This document shows positions 47,210-59,697 of a stretch of 64,000 bases of DNA, piece after piece. Within the stretch, counting starts at the first letter, position 1. Each line of letters opens with the position of its first letter. Source of the stretch: Ornithodoros turicata (lineage: Eukaryota > Arthropoda > Arachnida > Ixodida > Argasidae); the NCBI RefSeq assembly GCF_037126465.1, contig NC_088203.1:88908668-88972667 (forward strand). The letters are read 5' to 3'. The notes below the pieces were generated by a model. It worked only from the letters and a program-made list of their open reading frames with translations. It made no database searches and had not been told where the DNA came from. The translations under genes were made by a program, and so were the position numbers.

Positions 47210-48205
47210 CTGTGCCCAGGTCTCGCTGCTGCGGCCTTCACTCCGACTGCACTTTCGAGTGGCACGCCATCGCGCGTTTCCCATTTCACAGGGCCTTCGA
47301 TCTCCCGCCGATGACACTTAGTTGTGGACATGTCCACGTCGGCATTCTTATTTAAGTGCATCCCTTTTATATGCCGTTGCGAGACCAACAGATGGCGTAT
47401 GCCTATTATGCCGCAGCAACTGAGGGCGGAATACTGACTCGCGATATGTAGCCGAGTATAACAACAACTTTTGCAGCAGTTTTGTTAATACTGCACAGGG
47501 TGTGTGCTTAAAAAAATTCTGTACTGGGAAGTGCTACCAAGTGGCTCATTGCTGGAGGTGCCGTCTTTATTACAGCCGCAATAAGAAGTAACAAAAAACT
47601 GCCCGGCTACATTGCATAGGTAACATATGCATCCCCTGAGCCCCTTCATTATTTGGTCACTTAGACAGGATTTGGTCAATAAAGAGGAAGGTTGCGCCAC
47701 GCCAGACAAGGCGAACCCTTGTCGTGAGAACGCGTCGTTCATTCTTTTTTATTAATATATGTCACAAATAGATGTCACGATAATTTCCATCGCAGAAAGG
47801 CGTGATACCTATGCAATGTGTTACTTCTTTTTGCGGCTGTAATAAAGACGGCACCTCCAGCAGTCAGCCACTCGCAGCGCTTCCCAAATTTAAATTTAAT
47901 TAAAAAATTCACACCTTGTGCAGCATTGACAAAACTGTTTCAAAAGTTGTTGCTATACTCAGCTACATAACGTCAGTCAGTAGTCCACTCTCAGTCACTG
48001 TGGTATAATACACAGACGCCATCAGTTGGTCTCGCAACGGCATATAACAGGGTTGCACGTAAATAAGAATGCCGACGTGGACGTGTCCACAACTAAGTGT
48101 CATCGTCGGGAATCAATGCAACATCAGAGAGACCGAAGGCCCTGTGAAATGGGAAACGCACGAAGGTGTGCCATAGAAATAGAAGCGGACCGAGAAATAT
48201 TGACA
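47210..48205. repeat. Large diverged inverted repeat
   Basis: About 400 bases at 47,215-47,640 mirror 47,810-48,200 at roughly 80 percent by eye, including GAATGCCGACGTGGAC and GCGGCTGTAATAAAGACGGC in both arms. The centre spans about 170 bases. A foldback-type element is likely. Confidence 0.75.
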
Positions 48206-49064
48206 TGATACGTTGCAGTGATCCGTGCCCCTCTGTTGGTGAAGGCAGGAAGCAGGCACAGGCAGCTTACACGGGTACTCATGATATCGCAGGTTCAAAA
48301 TTAATTTTTGGAATCCACAGTACAATGCGAAATGCAATCAGTGAGACTCATACATGCCAGTTTGTTCAGCAATTATAAATGGCACATGACAGAAAAATAC
48401 ATAGGGCAAGTGATTTTGGCACACAGGAGCAGCTACAGCAAAACAATTACGGTTAACATGGTGACTTGGTATCGACAGACCATGGTATATCCCTCATGGA
48501 GAAGGTAGTCACATCTTGGGTACTTTATCGCCTCTCTCTAACAAGGCTAGTTTGAACTTTTTGCATAAAGTGCATAATTATTAGTTTCAGGGTTTAACCG
48601 GATTCTTCCGCCAATTCAAGGTGTCCTTTTTACGGTGAAACCCGATTTTTACCCGTCAAATTGCCCTCACTGAGATATCTGTCGGAATGCACACTAACTT
48701 GTTTGGCAGCAATTACATAACCATTTGTACCGAACCAGTAGAGCTAGCTTTTGAGTAGCTGAGACCAATTTCTCCCCGAATTGAGCATTTAACGTATTGG
48801 AAGTTTTTCCACTCGATTTCGCATGAATTTAGAGCACATGTTTATTTACGAGATTTCTTCAAAACTTCTTCGAGATATTTTCAACACTTCAGGATATTAT
48901 TGATACAATTCCTGGCGTAAAGTAACGGCCCTAATGTCTTGTATCTCTCACATGCGGACTCCTCTGTCTTGCGAACTAAAGCGTTGGTCCCACGAACGTC
49001 GGTACTAGGGAGGTTTCACTGCCTCTACAACATGATGAGCAAACAAGATTCAAAAAAACCTTAC

Positions 49065-49864
49065 TGTCAACAACAGAACGCAATGTGTGTGATGGCATGT
49101 AGGGAGGCATGACAACCGGTGCAGGTTTTGAAATGAACCAGGGCACAATATAAGTGATGGAATGCGTGGTGTGCACTTGTCCTTCCTTTGCATACCTGAA
49201 ATTGGCTGATTTTGTTGTGTAGTAATATAAATAGATAAAATATATTTAAGTACCAAATAACAGTGTCGACCGACAAGCCTCTTCCACCAAAGGTGCTCTC
49301 CCTACAAAGAAGAAACATGTTGTTTAAGAAATGATTATCTAACAAACATACAGTACTAATAATCAAGCCGCACTAAAGAACAAAAAAGAGAACACACCGT
49401 ATACATGGACTTCTAAGTCTACTTTTTTTTGTAGTCTTGTGCGGAAGTTTCCTCTTGCTCCAGGATTTCCGGCCAAACAGTTTGAGTGACATGCTCGTTC
49501 CCTGTGCGGCATCTTTCTGTTCAACCTCTGCAAGGCAAACACCCAAGTGTAAATAAGGGCACGAAAAATACAGAGATGAGGTGGCTGCCCTCGGCCTCAT
49601 TAAGTCCCTAATAATGACTTTTATCTAACAATAAATGCACTGCTGTAACCATAAGGGATACATGTTACCGCAATGAATGTATATTGTACTCACCAATTTT
49701 GTCCAGCAATGATAGTGTCGTGCACCTGTTGTTCCCTTGAACTTCGCTGCTTCATCAGGGTTGTAACCCATCCATCCATCGAGCAGCCTCTGTGGTGCAA
49801 GATTTTCATCAGATATGGTACATCCAGACTCTGAAGCGTCCTGTGGTGTCCTTCTGGTGTATTC
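49065..49864 (-). CDS. Four-exon chain upstream of the BEN exon
   Basis: Exons 49,864-49,694, 49,525-49,398, 49,301-49,254 and 49,195-49,065 have AG acceptors (CTAG, GCAGAG, TTGTAG, TTTCAG) and GT donors. Their phases agree throughout (0, 2, 2, and 1 at the end). The predicted residues include RLLDGWMGYNPDEAAKFKG, a basic KSWSKRKLPHKTTKK region and IVPWFISKPAPVVMPPY. I recognise no domain. The chain ends in phase 1 while the BEN exon begins in phase 0, so at least one further exon must lie between them if they form one gene. The first exon and start codon were not found. Confidence 0.5.
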
Positions 49865-51361
49865 CTAGATGTGTGTTTGACAATTTCATCACGTAATATG
49901 CAAATATTGTTCTTAATGGGAACTCATATTAACACTCATAATTAAAATGTTACAGACATTGAATAGTTGCTCACCTTATTTGCCGAAGTATGCTTTCACA
50001 TATACCGTGAAGTGATGTGCTGCAAATGCTGCAGCGCCTTTTCTTGTGTGTGCTTGACATGAGACACCAATTTCTGAAAGGAAATAGGGTCAGAGAGGGT
50101 TTCTCAAAAGTTGAGCTAGCTACTAAATCACTCTGTGCACTCATCAATTAAGAAAACATTAAAAAATGATTCTGGGTTGTTCGCAGTAATAGCATGATCT
50201 ATATTTCAAAACGGAACAGTTTTATCTGTTCTCAGTGCAGCAACAATCAACAAACATCTGTTACCTGTCCAAGTGATGACTTAAATTTGTCAACATATGT
50301 AATTTCCAGCATAAAAAGGTCATTCATTCATTCTGACCTTCTTTAGCACTTGCTAAATGAGCAAAATTATTTTAGTGATTGATGGCTCTCAGCAGCCAAA
50401 GGCAGCGCGATAAAAATTGTCGATAAACCAACACATACGGTGGAAAATAACTATTCTGAGACTGGAACAGACTGCAAAGACACACTCAACAAAGCCTCAA
50501 TGCTTTAGAACATGGATAGTTCAAAACATAGCAGGACACTACCAGGCTCTTGTTTTTTGATTGCTTGCAACTGCCCACCCATGATACACATCCAGATCTG
50601 TTGATCCTACAATGCAACACCATTTGTGCACTGACGGTGAAACGACACAACAACCGTAATCGACATAAACGTAATGAAGCGGAAAGATTACTTTCGAATT
50701 CCTGTTCATACATACACAACGAGAAACACAATATTCTTTTGCACAAATATCTATCACATTTATGCAGACAAAGCGCTGGAGGAACTGAATCCTGCACCTA
50801 TACTGCGAAGATACACCCACTGCATTGAAGATATATATGGTAGAGCACGCAAAACACAAAAGACGAGAATACAACGCCTTAGTGTTAGTTTAACGTGAAT
50901 AAGTAACACGAAACGAATAAATAATACATTACCGGCATGGTCCTGGTCCGGGCTGGTCCGGCAAGTTGTACGGCATGTAGTCACGGCACTGGCACAACAG
51001 CTTTTGCGTCGTCAGACGAATAGCGAACACATCAACAAACGTCACGCACGAGATGCAGTATATCTTGCCGATTAAACTCAACGATAACATACACATGAGT
51101 TGAACACAAGAAACCACGAGGAAGCCCGCTGAACGCTGCTTTGTGCTCTTTCTTCATGGTTGCTAGACGCTAGACGCAGCGGTTTGAAACCGAAACAAGC
51201 GACGGTTTGGTGACTTTAATGACTTTTGAATGAATTTTCCACACTGCTGGTTTTTATGTTATTAAGCCGACAAATTCCGTTGAATAACGAAATATCACGA
51301 ATGCCTCGAGTTTCGATAATCCAGCAAGTGTTCTCGTTTTGTTTTTTTGTTTTTTAATTGA

Positions 51362-51500
51362 GCGACGGTGGTGATGATGGTGAAAGAGCTCGCTGTTGTC
51401 GACTTCACAGAAGTGGGCAACGTCACGACTGACGCCGTGGGGAATATGCATCCTGGGCCGCATTCTATGTGAACTGTGCCGACATAAAATCGGAGCGAAG
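51362..51500 (-). mobile_element. Fragment of the tRNA-derived SINE
   Basis: On the minus strand it matches the body of the SINE at 61,541: CGGCACAGTTCACATAG, then CCCAGGATGCAT, GTCAGTCGTGACGTTGCCC and a CACCATCATCACC tail. Confidence 0.7.
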
Positions 51501-51999
51501 AAATGAGCTGGCGTTGATAAACTGACGAATCCCAGATTCATCTGGGATTCGTCTGGATTCGTCTGGGATTCGTTTATCAACGCTGACGTCTCGACGTCAA
51601 AGATTCAGAAATCCACATAGCTTCCATATCAGGGCGACTTACTTGGATTGATTGCAATTAGCGCATAATTGATTAACCATGTAATATCATGTTTGAAGTA
51701 GCGCATTACCGGTAATGCGTTGCAAAAATGAGGCAGCGCGTAATTCATTATGTTTTTGAGACCCAAGTGTGCATACAGCATGTAATGTATAATGCCATTA
51801 TATTCTTGACGGCTAATGTAACTCTGTTAACAACTTGAAGACAAAGTAATGACTAATACCCAGTAACTGCATACTGTACAAAAGTAACGATTTAGCGTTA
51901 TGCATTATAAAGAAGTGACGCGACTAATTACTTTTTGAAGGTTATGAGTAAAACTAACACATCTCTGATCTCTATAGGACTCTACTCCAGTGGGACTAT

Positions 52000-52437
52000 G
52001 ATCTGTAATCAGTGTACACTGGATTATAGTATATCTAGCGCCAGTTTCACTTGTCCCAGTGAAACTCCAGTGCGGTAGACTGGTTTCCAGTGTACCCCGT
52101 TAAAATCCAGTACAGTCAGTATCCAGTGAAACTCCAGTACTGCCAGTGACCAGTGTACACTGGTTTCCAGTGTATCCAGTGAAAATCCAGTACTGCCAGT
52201 GACCAGTGTACACTGGTTTCCAGTGTATCCAGTGAAAATCCAGTACTGCCAGTGACCAGTGTACACTGGTTTCCAGTGTATCCAGTGAAAATCCGGTGTA
52301 TCCAGTGACCAGTATCAACTGGTTTCCAGTATTGCCAGTCCGATATCCAGTCTTTTCCAGTCTGACCAGTGGCATTTCCAGTGTGACCAGTGGCATTTCC
52401 GGTCTGACCAGTAACATTTCCAGTTTAAATCTTACTG
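52000..52437. repeat. Right subterminal CCAGT/ACTGG array
   Basis: Dozens of CCAGT or ACTGG pentamers are spaced about every 8-12 bases. A 53-base unit is repeated about three times at 52,137-52,300. Confidence 0.85.
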
Positions 52438-53240
52438 GTTTTTTCAACAGGGAATAGGCACGTCGTCGTCCACGGGCCCCTACATCACTCCCCCTTCAGA
52501 CGCGAGTGGCGCATGCAGTTGATGTTCGCGTCGATACTGCGAAGTGGAGCATGGGGACGACTCGTGAGTGTTGGATGACTGGACACACGGCTTGTGATAG
52601 TGGCAGTTGATGCAGCAGCAGCACGATGGCGGGAACAGGAGCGCTGCGATCCGGGCGTGTTCCAGAGATGAGGTGTGAGTGCTGAGTGGTTGCTAACGGC
52701 GTTCAGTGGCTGGTGATTCCGTTGAGTGCCTTGAGTCATGTGTGTTGTTGTTGTCATGTGTTGAGTCATCGTTGCTGAGCGTTGACTATTGCTGAGTGAG
52801 TGCGTTGAGCCATATTGAGCTATTGTACAGAACCGCGACCGGTACAAGAGACACATATAACCCTTAGAAACACTTAGAACATTCGAAGTAACACTTAGAA
52901 CGGATCCCTGAAGAACACTGTCCTCCTGCATGAAAGGACGTGACAGGATATTGCCCAATTCAACTCTAAAAGTTATTCCTTAGAGGAAATCCGCAATGCA
53001 GCGTAGAAGACGACCGCGTATTCCAAACGAATAGAGGTCACGCAGGATTCCATATCGCCATGCGGTGTCGTACGCCTGTTCTAAATCGAAAAAGACAGAC
53101 AAACAATGTTGCTTCTTGACGAAGGCTTCCCTTGTAGTTGTTTCTAACCGAAGGAGATGATCAGCGGTTGAGAACGCAGCTCGGAAGCCACACTGGTACT
53201 GGCCACTGGCTGAGGCATTGATTTTCCTCGAGGTAATATA

Positions 53241-53638
53241 CAGGGTGTATGCTATAAAAGGTCAGTGACATTTTCGCGCGTGACACTATATCTATTTGAG
53301 AGACGGACTTGTGCTGCCATACAGTGAATCACTTATGCCAGAGAAACCTACGAAAAAATTGTGGTTACCATTCCCTGCGTAATGAAGTAAACACGGCCAC
53401 GGAAACTTTCGTCTTCATGTGTTTCCTATGCGCAATACCGATGGATGGAGGTGAAAGTTTGCATGGTCATATTTATTTTGTTACACAATACTAGGTAACC
53501 ACAATCGTTTCGTAGGTTCCTCTGGCATAAATTATTCAGTTTGAGGCAGAGAAAGTCTTTTCGTGATAGAGGTATAGCATCAAGGAGGTATCACTTTTTG
53601 CACGAAAATGTGACTGACCTTTTATAGCATACACCCTG
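53241..53638. mobile_element. TA-flanked foldback MITE inside the LINE RT
   Basis: The ends CAGGGTGTATGCTATAAAAG and its complement are flanked by TA (53,239-53,240 and 53,639-53,640). The RT frame continues on either side once the element is ignored: VNNRLV before it and SASGQYQCGFR after. Confidence 0.9.
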
Positions 53639-54467
53639 TACAAGGCGGTTGTTTACCATCCTCCCAAAAGTTTTCCTTAGACTACTTGTGAGAGCGTTTG
53701 GCCTGTAGCTAGTGGAACAGGAAGGATCCTTTCCCAGTTTCAAAAATGGAATTCTTGTTGCTGCTTTCCAGTGTGAAGGAAGATGACCCTCCTTCCATAC
53801 CAGGTTGAAGAAGTCAAGTAACCCTTCCTTTGACGTCTCAGATAAATGTTGTAACATAGCATATGTAACGCGATCTGGACCTGGTGTTGTTTGTTTAGAT
53901 GATAATAATGTTCTTGACAATTCTACCATGGTGGAAGGTCCATTATATGGATAATTGTCACCAGTATAATTAATTATGCTGTGTTTCTCAGCGGCTTCTT
54001 TGATTTTCAAAAACTCTTTACTTAGTGTGAGGAGCTCGATGCACTCTGGAAATGCTCGCCAAGTGCGTTGGCCTGTCCTTCGAGGCCCTCATGGGCAGCA
54101 TCGTTGACTTGTAACAGAGGAGTGGAAAAGTTAGCATAATCACCCTTGATTTTCTTCACCCTGTCCCACACAATTTGGATGGTGTATTAGAATATGGGGA
54201 TGATATAAAGCTTTCCCAAGACTCGCGCTTAGCTTTCCGACGCGTCCACCTTGCTTTTGCTCTGGCTTTTGTAAATAGAATCGGGTTTGCTGAAGTTGGG
54301 TACCTTCTGAGGATGCCCCATGCTCGATTTTGTTCTTGTCTAGTAGTTTGGCATTCCTTTGTCCACCAGGGCTTTGGCCGCTTCCACCGAGGTTTGTGGA
54401 ATATACAGTGGCAGAGCAAATGATTGTGTTTGTGATAAGTGCATTTGCTTCGTCAACTCCCAGTTCA

Positions 54468-55165
54468 TAATAATAGTAATAATAATAATAATAATAATAA
54501 TGGTTTTATTCACAAAAGCGTGAAAAGGAGATGAACAAAAAGTCGCAGGGTGCGACTTGACGAGGATCACCTTCCATACAGCAGTGCAACAGCAGAAAGC
54601 AACTACTAAACACATTAATGTGATGGCTGTGTAACTTACACTAGCAAATGATAATAATAAAAACGTAAAAAAAGGAAAAGTTCAAAACACACAGCATTTA
54701 TACTAAACACTTATTGAAAAACATAAAGCTTGCACTCAAATGGTCATGAAACGTAACTAGAACGACTCAAAAACACAAAAAGTAATTGAAAATGTCACCC
54801 TTCTTACTATACACTAGGTCAATACCTGCATCATCAGTTCCATTAAGAAGCACAGGAACAGTAAATTCTGACATTTGCTTGCCATAATTGGTTCGGGGTC
54901 GAGGAATAACCCAACCGCGGCCAAGACGAGAAGGGTAATGGTGCAGTGAGCGGGAAAGTTTAAATAATGACAGAAATACTTTGTTATTTACTTTAATTGT
55001 TGCACGGTATGTTAAAGACAACCTGTAGTTGTATAGTCTCCAGATATTAATAATTCTATGTTTTTCAAAAAGACCTTTTGTAGTGTGGCGGGATGGAATA
55101 TCATCTAGTATACGAAGTACTTTTTTGGGGGCGAGGAATAGACTGCCATGACAGCTGGAAGTCAA
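54468..55165 (-). mobile_element. 5'-truncated CR1/L2-like LINE inserted in the Jockey element
   Basis: On the minus strand a C-terminal RT region is open (RLYNYRLSLTYRATIK, VIPRPRTNYGKQ), followed by a 3' UTR and a terminal ATT repeat tail (54,468-54,501). Both sides are Jockey sequence. The 5' junction is placed only approximately. Confidence 0.75.
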
Positions 55166-56262
55166 GATACGTGCTTTTTCTTGAAAGAGGTTCCGTTTGC
55201 CTCTAACGATTTCCACTTGGGCGGACGTGTGCTTAAATTAGTGGACGGGTGGTTTAATGTTAAGACTACTGGGAAATGGTCACTGCCATGAGGGTTGCTC
55301 TCAACTGCCCACCTGATGCTTTGGAACAAGGATGGGCAACAAAAGGAAAGATCAATTGCTGAGAACGATTGTGAGGTACTATTGCCATATGTCGCAGCTC
55401 CTGTATTGAGAAGGCATATTTGTCTTGAGAGTAGTACCCTGTCTATCATTTTGCCACGCCCGTCTGTTTTCCAGCTGCCCTACAGGAAGTTGTGGGCGTT
55501 GAAATCTCCCAGTACAAGGAAAGGTGGTGGGAGTTCATCTATGCTTCTATCTACCACTGATATATTCACAATTTTTACATATTTTAATTTTTTGTACATC
55601 TATGACGTCCTGGTCGTGAAAGTTTTCGAGGAGGAAGATTTCTTCCACTGGAATGTCAATCAGCTCTGAAATTGAGATGACGCCCCTGCAAGTGTTCAGC
55701 GTTTTGTGCACGGAAGCTGAACCCTTTTAACCCATCATCTCCTGTGTGTTTAGAATGCGTTCGCAGTCATTTTCGTTTGTGCATTTTATGAGACGGACGC
55801 CAGATCTTATGCGTTTGATGTCTGTTATGTTTTTAGACATTGATGCCACTGCTTTCTCAATGAAAACCGGTGACATTTTTCCTCATGGTATGCTTTTATC
55901 CCTGTCTGTGTCTGAAGAGGTCAGTACAATGTACTTCGAGGGGAACTGTCTTGATGCAGTTCATAACACTTCGGTCCGTGGTCGCTTTGCGGCCACGATC
56001 TCAGATGAAAATTTATCGCAGGTTTGATTGACCGAACATTCCAAAAAGTCACCCATACTTCATACTCATAGATACGGGAAGGTCCCGGAGTTTCGACAAC
56101 CAGTCGGCCGGAGCTTGACCAAGACTTCGACCCCCACCGTTCAACTCTTCTATCCCTTCACCTTTCATCCCTTCGGCACACAGGGACTTGGGGCTGGTGT
56201 CCGTGGTGGCGCCACTCACCAAACACCAGGCTGAAGCCGGTGCCCCCTGCGGGACCAGTTAC

Positions 56263-57940
56263 GCAATGTGAGCAAAGATATTTATCTGATATGAGGCACC
56301 GTAACTCGCAATGCGCGCCAAAACTGCTGTTGTGCTTGAACTGCTCAGAATCGGCGAGAGATGGCGGCAGTTAGCTGGTGGGCGCTCCAAAGCATGCCGA
56401 ATACGTTGCACCGGCCTTCCCCCCCGTTTATTCCTCATTACGGTCCATGGACAGAGCAGTATGTGAAGCGTTCCGGATTTGTACCGGCTTTCCACAGAGG
56501 GTCAATTATCGACTGCGACATCATTTGTGAATGACATTCTGTTTCTTCGTGTAGCTTGATGCAAGGCAAACGAATGACATTCGGTGCGACTGTCATTCGC
56601 TGGGAATGACATGTAGTTTGCCGTGTCAAAGGGGCATTAATTTATCCAGTCCCCTCGACACAACATTGGTGACACCCCAATTTTTTTTCTTTATGACATT
56701 GCTGTAATGATGACCCACCTTTTTTTTTTTTTTTGCGAACGTCAGTTTGCTTCTAATTCTCTTGCAACTTGAACGCGCCATGTTTCTGATTTCATTTGCC
56801 CATTATTGGTGCATTTGGCAGTAGTTCACTCACGCTTTAAAGACAACTGATTTGATGTGTCTGCGGTACATGTACCTCGTGCGGATCTCACAGTTGCAAC
56901 CTGTAAAAATTTCAGTATTTTCCCGGAACTGTTTCTCAAAAAGCACCTTTTGATTTCATTTTATATTTTCCCGGGACACGGCCATATAGGACCTTTCCTT
57001 CACTGTAAAACTTCTCTGCCTCAAAGAATGTGCGTTGCCAATGAATGCATTGACACTAGGCTCTACTCCGTGTGCTACTATAAGGAATGACTGACTGAAC
57101 GACAGACATTCGCTTTACTTGAAGTGGCACAATCGCACACGTCATTTCAGCAGCATTTTATAATTACTAAACTGCATCACGTTGTGCATGTCGGACCGAA
57201 AACCCCAGTATTTGCCTGCACCATCAGAAAGTTGACAGATGGTGATGAAAAATAAGTCAAACCAAGAAGGACATTCGGCCCTCTGTTCAGGAGAAATTAA
57301 AACGCTGAATGCCCGAGATTATTTTCATGCAAAGTATGACATATTCGGCTGTCACTGCTTATGCATAACTTCCACATACATGTATCCACACAGAGTAATG
57401 TGCAGTTCTTCCTTTATGAAGTGTTTTTAAAAAAAATATGCGTGCTATGTATGACGTATCGTGGCAGCTACATTCATTCTTACGTAAATTCGTAAAAAAT
57501 CGTAAATTCGTAAAAAAAATCCTGGACTTTGTTATGGGATATATCAGTTCTGACTTTGTGCAATTTAACTTTTAAGCGTTTTGTCCATCACTGGTATGCG
57601 ACAGACGTGTAAAATCCTAATTTCTGGGAAATGCATCAGAAGTCCTCAGGACCTCACAACAGTTGGAACAACAACGGATATTGAGAGAGTGAATCAGCAT
57701 CCTTATCAACACGATCGTCTTCAGCACATTCCACTGCATCCCTTTTGCTGTCAGACTTAGTCATCAAGCAGCGCAACTTCAAACTTCGAGTAAATGCATG
57801 CGAAGAATACCAATAAGGGCCAAATACAGTCACTGGAAGCGTTCCCGTGGGTACAGAACTATGCGACGCACTAACGCATGTTCTTTTTTTTTCTTTTTTT
57901 TCATTATTGTTGTTCTTGTTCTTGTGGTCCTTGTTGTGGT
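56263..57940. other. No supported gene
   Basis: Only short frames. A terminal motif ACACGGCAAAC near 56,620 resembles the termini near 43,888-44,400. Homopolymer T runs occur at 56,682 and 56,720. Confidence 0.4.
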
Positions 57941-57944
57941 TCTT

Positions 57945-59330
57945 GTTGTTGTTTTATCTCTGGACCTTTCGAGGGCGTTCAACACCATATTCCATGATAT
58001 TATGTTGCGTCTTCCCTATGCTTACGGGTTCAGAGGTTGCATACGCTCTTAGTTGGTCAATTTTTTAAGTAACCGAACTCAGTTGGTTTTTGTGGCTGGT
58101 GCATTTTAGTAATGTTGTATCAGTCGACGTTGGTATTCCACAAGGTTCGGTGTTAGCTCCTTTATTATTTAATTTCTATGTGAATGATCTATTTCGTGAT
58201 TTGAAGTTTTCTAAACTATTTCAGTATACCGACGACACTTTATTGGTAGCGGCACACGCATCTCAACGTGAGGCCATTCGGTTGGTACAGATAGATGCCA
58301 CCAATGTTTGTAACTGGTTCTCTAAAAGTGCTATGCAGTTGGACTTCGACAAAACCCGGCTCATCAGCTTTCGCAATCCCTCTACGACCTTTGATGACGC
58401 ATGCTCTATTGTTTTAGCTGGTTCACAACCACTGACGTATTCACAAACTATGATGTACCTGAATAGAATATTTATTTCACTTGTCTATGACATGTTCACA
58501 ATATGACAAAACCTGACCCAACACGAACCGCACCCATGGGCCCGTGACAGTCTCCGACACTGCTAAAAAGTCTCACTCTTATATTTTGATTCGGACATGA
58601 CGTGGACTTATCAGTTATCGTATGCGTGTAAGATACTGCGACAAATATCCTACGTGCTCTTTTCGCTTAGGTGTGTAGCTCCTTCAAGAGTTCGTAGGTC
58701 AGTGTTAGATACTCTGGTTTACAGTATACAGTGAACCCTCGTTAATATGACCACCGATAATCTGACATACGCGCTTTACGACCATACTCCTGTGGAACAA
58801 CGCAGTGAAGCCTCTGCAAATCCCCCCCGTTAATATGACAATTCCGCGTTATGACCAAAATTTTGGCAACGACCATGGTCATAATAACGAGGGTTCACTG
58901 TATTACGATATGGAATAACATTGTTCGCACATTGCAGTGAAACTTGGAAAATTTAGGTTGACAATGTTCTTAGAAGCTGCTACATTATATTGAAACTGTA
59001 TTGAATTCGATCGAACTTACACTACACAAGTTTACTTGGTTATATCAAATATCCTGATCAGAAGCTGTCTCAAAAGTGTTGCTTATAAAAATTGTTGCTG
59101 GTGGGCTTTTTAGAGATCTGTCTTTTCCATCTTTTGTTAATCTTTTTACATCCACAACTGTACTGAGTCGTTTTTGGGAACCTTCCTTTAAAATATCTGT
59201 CACGGTGAACCGTCCAACGAGAACAAAATAATTTAATTTTGTTGTACCGTTCTCTTCCACTATAAGTATGCGCTTTTTTGTAGAGCATGTTATGTCCCTC
59301 GTGTTTTTAACGATCTAGTCAAAGTCAGAC
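57945..59330 (+). pseudogene. CR1/L2-like reverse transcriptase fragment
   Basis: Motif A appears as LSLDLSRAFNTIFHD near 57,957, motif B as VGIPQGSVLAPLLFNFYVN near 58,130-58,185 and motif C as QYTDDTLLVA near 58,222, all readable with few breaks. The thumb continues as DSDMTWTYQLSYACKILRQ near 58,590 and the C-terminal part ends near 59,330. Frameshifts occur near 58,060 and 58,480. A 172-bp MITE interrupts it at 58,729. The YxDD catalytic core survives as YTDD, but the copy as a whole is dead. Confidence 0.8.
58729..58900. mobile_element. Pogo/Tigger-like MITE
   Basis: The ends CAGTGAACCCTCGTTAATAT and the complement of GGTCATAATAACGAGGGTTCACTG (24 bases with one or two mismatches) bound 172 bases. 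TA flanks both sides. CAGTGAACCCTCG ends are typical of pogo-type elements. Confidence 0.85.
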
Positions 59331-59697
59331 TTGAAAAGGTTACTGCGCGTCAATTATAATATTGTGCTTAATTAATGTGCCACGTAAGTTGTATTTCGTT
59401 TGTATTTCCTCTTCCTAGATAAATTGTGTGAGTTTGAGTTTGATTATAGAAAAAAAAAATACGGATGATATTGAATTCGTCACCTGACGAATTCTGCTTC
59501 TCCCACAAAGGAAATGAAAGGAGAAAGAAAACTGAAAAGATGAAAAGGTAAAAATAGGAAGACATCACCCCTCAAAGTCACCGAAACTCTACGACCACAT
59601 GCGTAGCTACATCACCTAGAAGTGAACTGAATTGCAAGAAAATAACAGGAACGGTGGAACTCGACGACACATGCATAGAATGCGGTCCTAAAATACA

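Larger units (their letters stand above)
45106..52452 (-). mobile_element. Candidate 7.3-kb DNA transposon with ACTGG arrays and BEN gene
   Basis: The 19-bp termini CCCTGTTGAAAAAACCAGT (45,106-45,124) and its exact complement (52,434-52,452) face each other. Directly inside each lies a dense array of ACTGG/CCAGT pentamers, about 200 bases on the left and about 420 on the right. Between them are minus-strand exons including a BEN-like domain. AA lies outside both ends, so a 2-bp duplication is possible but not decisive. The alternative is two unrelated members of one MITE family in opposite orientation flanking a host gene. The interior also holds two secondary inverted-repeat insertions. Confidence 0.5.
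52960..56262 (-). mobile_element. Jockey-type LINE, nested and decayed
   Basis: On the minus strand, from high to low coordinate, the pieces appear in element order. A 5' segment shares its sequence with 60,886-61,018. An ORF1 piece follows with FHIEKAVASMSKNITDIKR (near 55,850). The AP endonuclease is marked by LVLGDFNAHN (near 55,510, one stop follows) and GSDHFPVVL (near 55,275). A pre-RT linker KPWWTKECQTTRQEQNRAW lies near 54,370, then RT blocks TPGPDRVTYAML (53,885) and SYRPNALTS (53,690), and motif A SVFFDLEQAYDTAW near 53,070. The element is split by a LINE tail at 54,468-55,165 and a MITE at 53,241-53,638, and is truncated after motif A. Confidence 0.85.
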
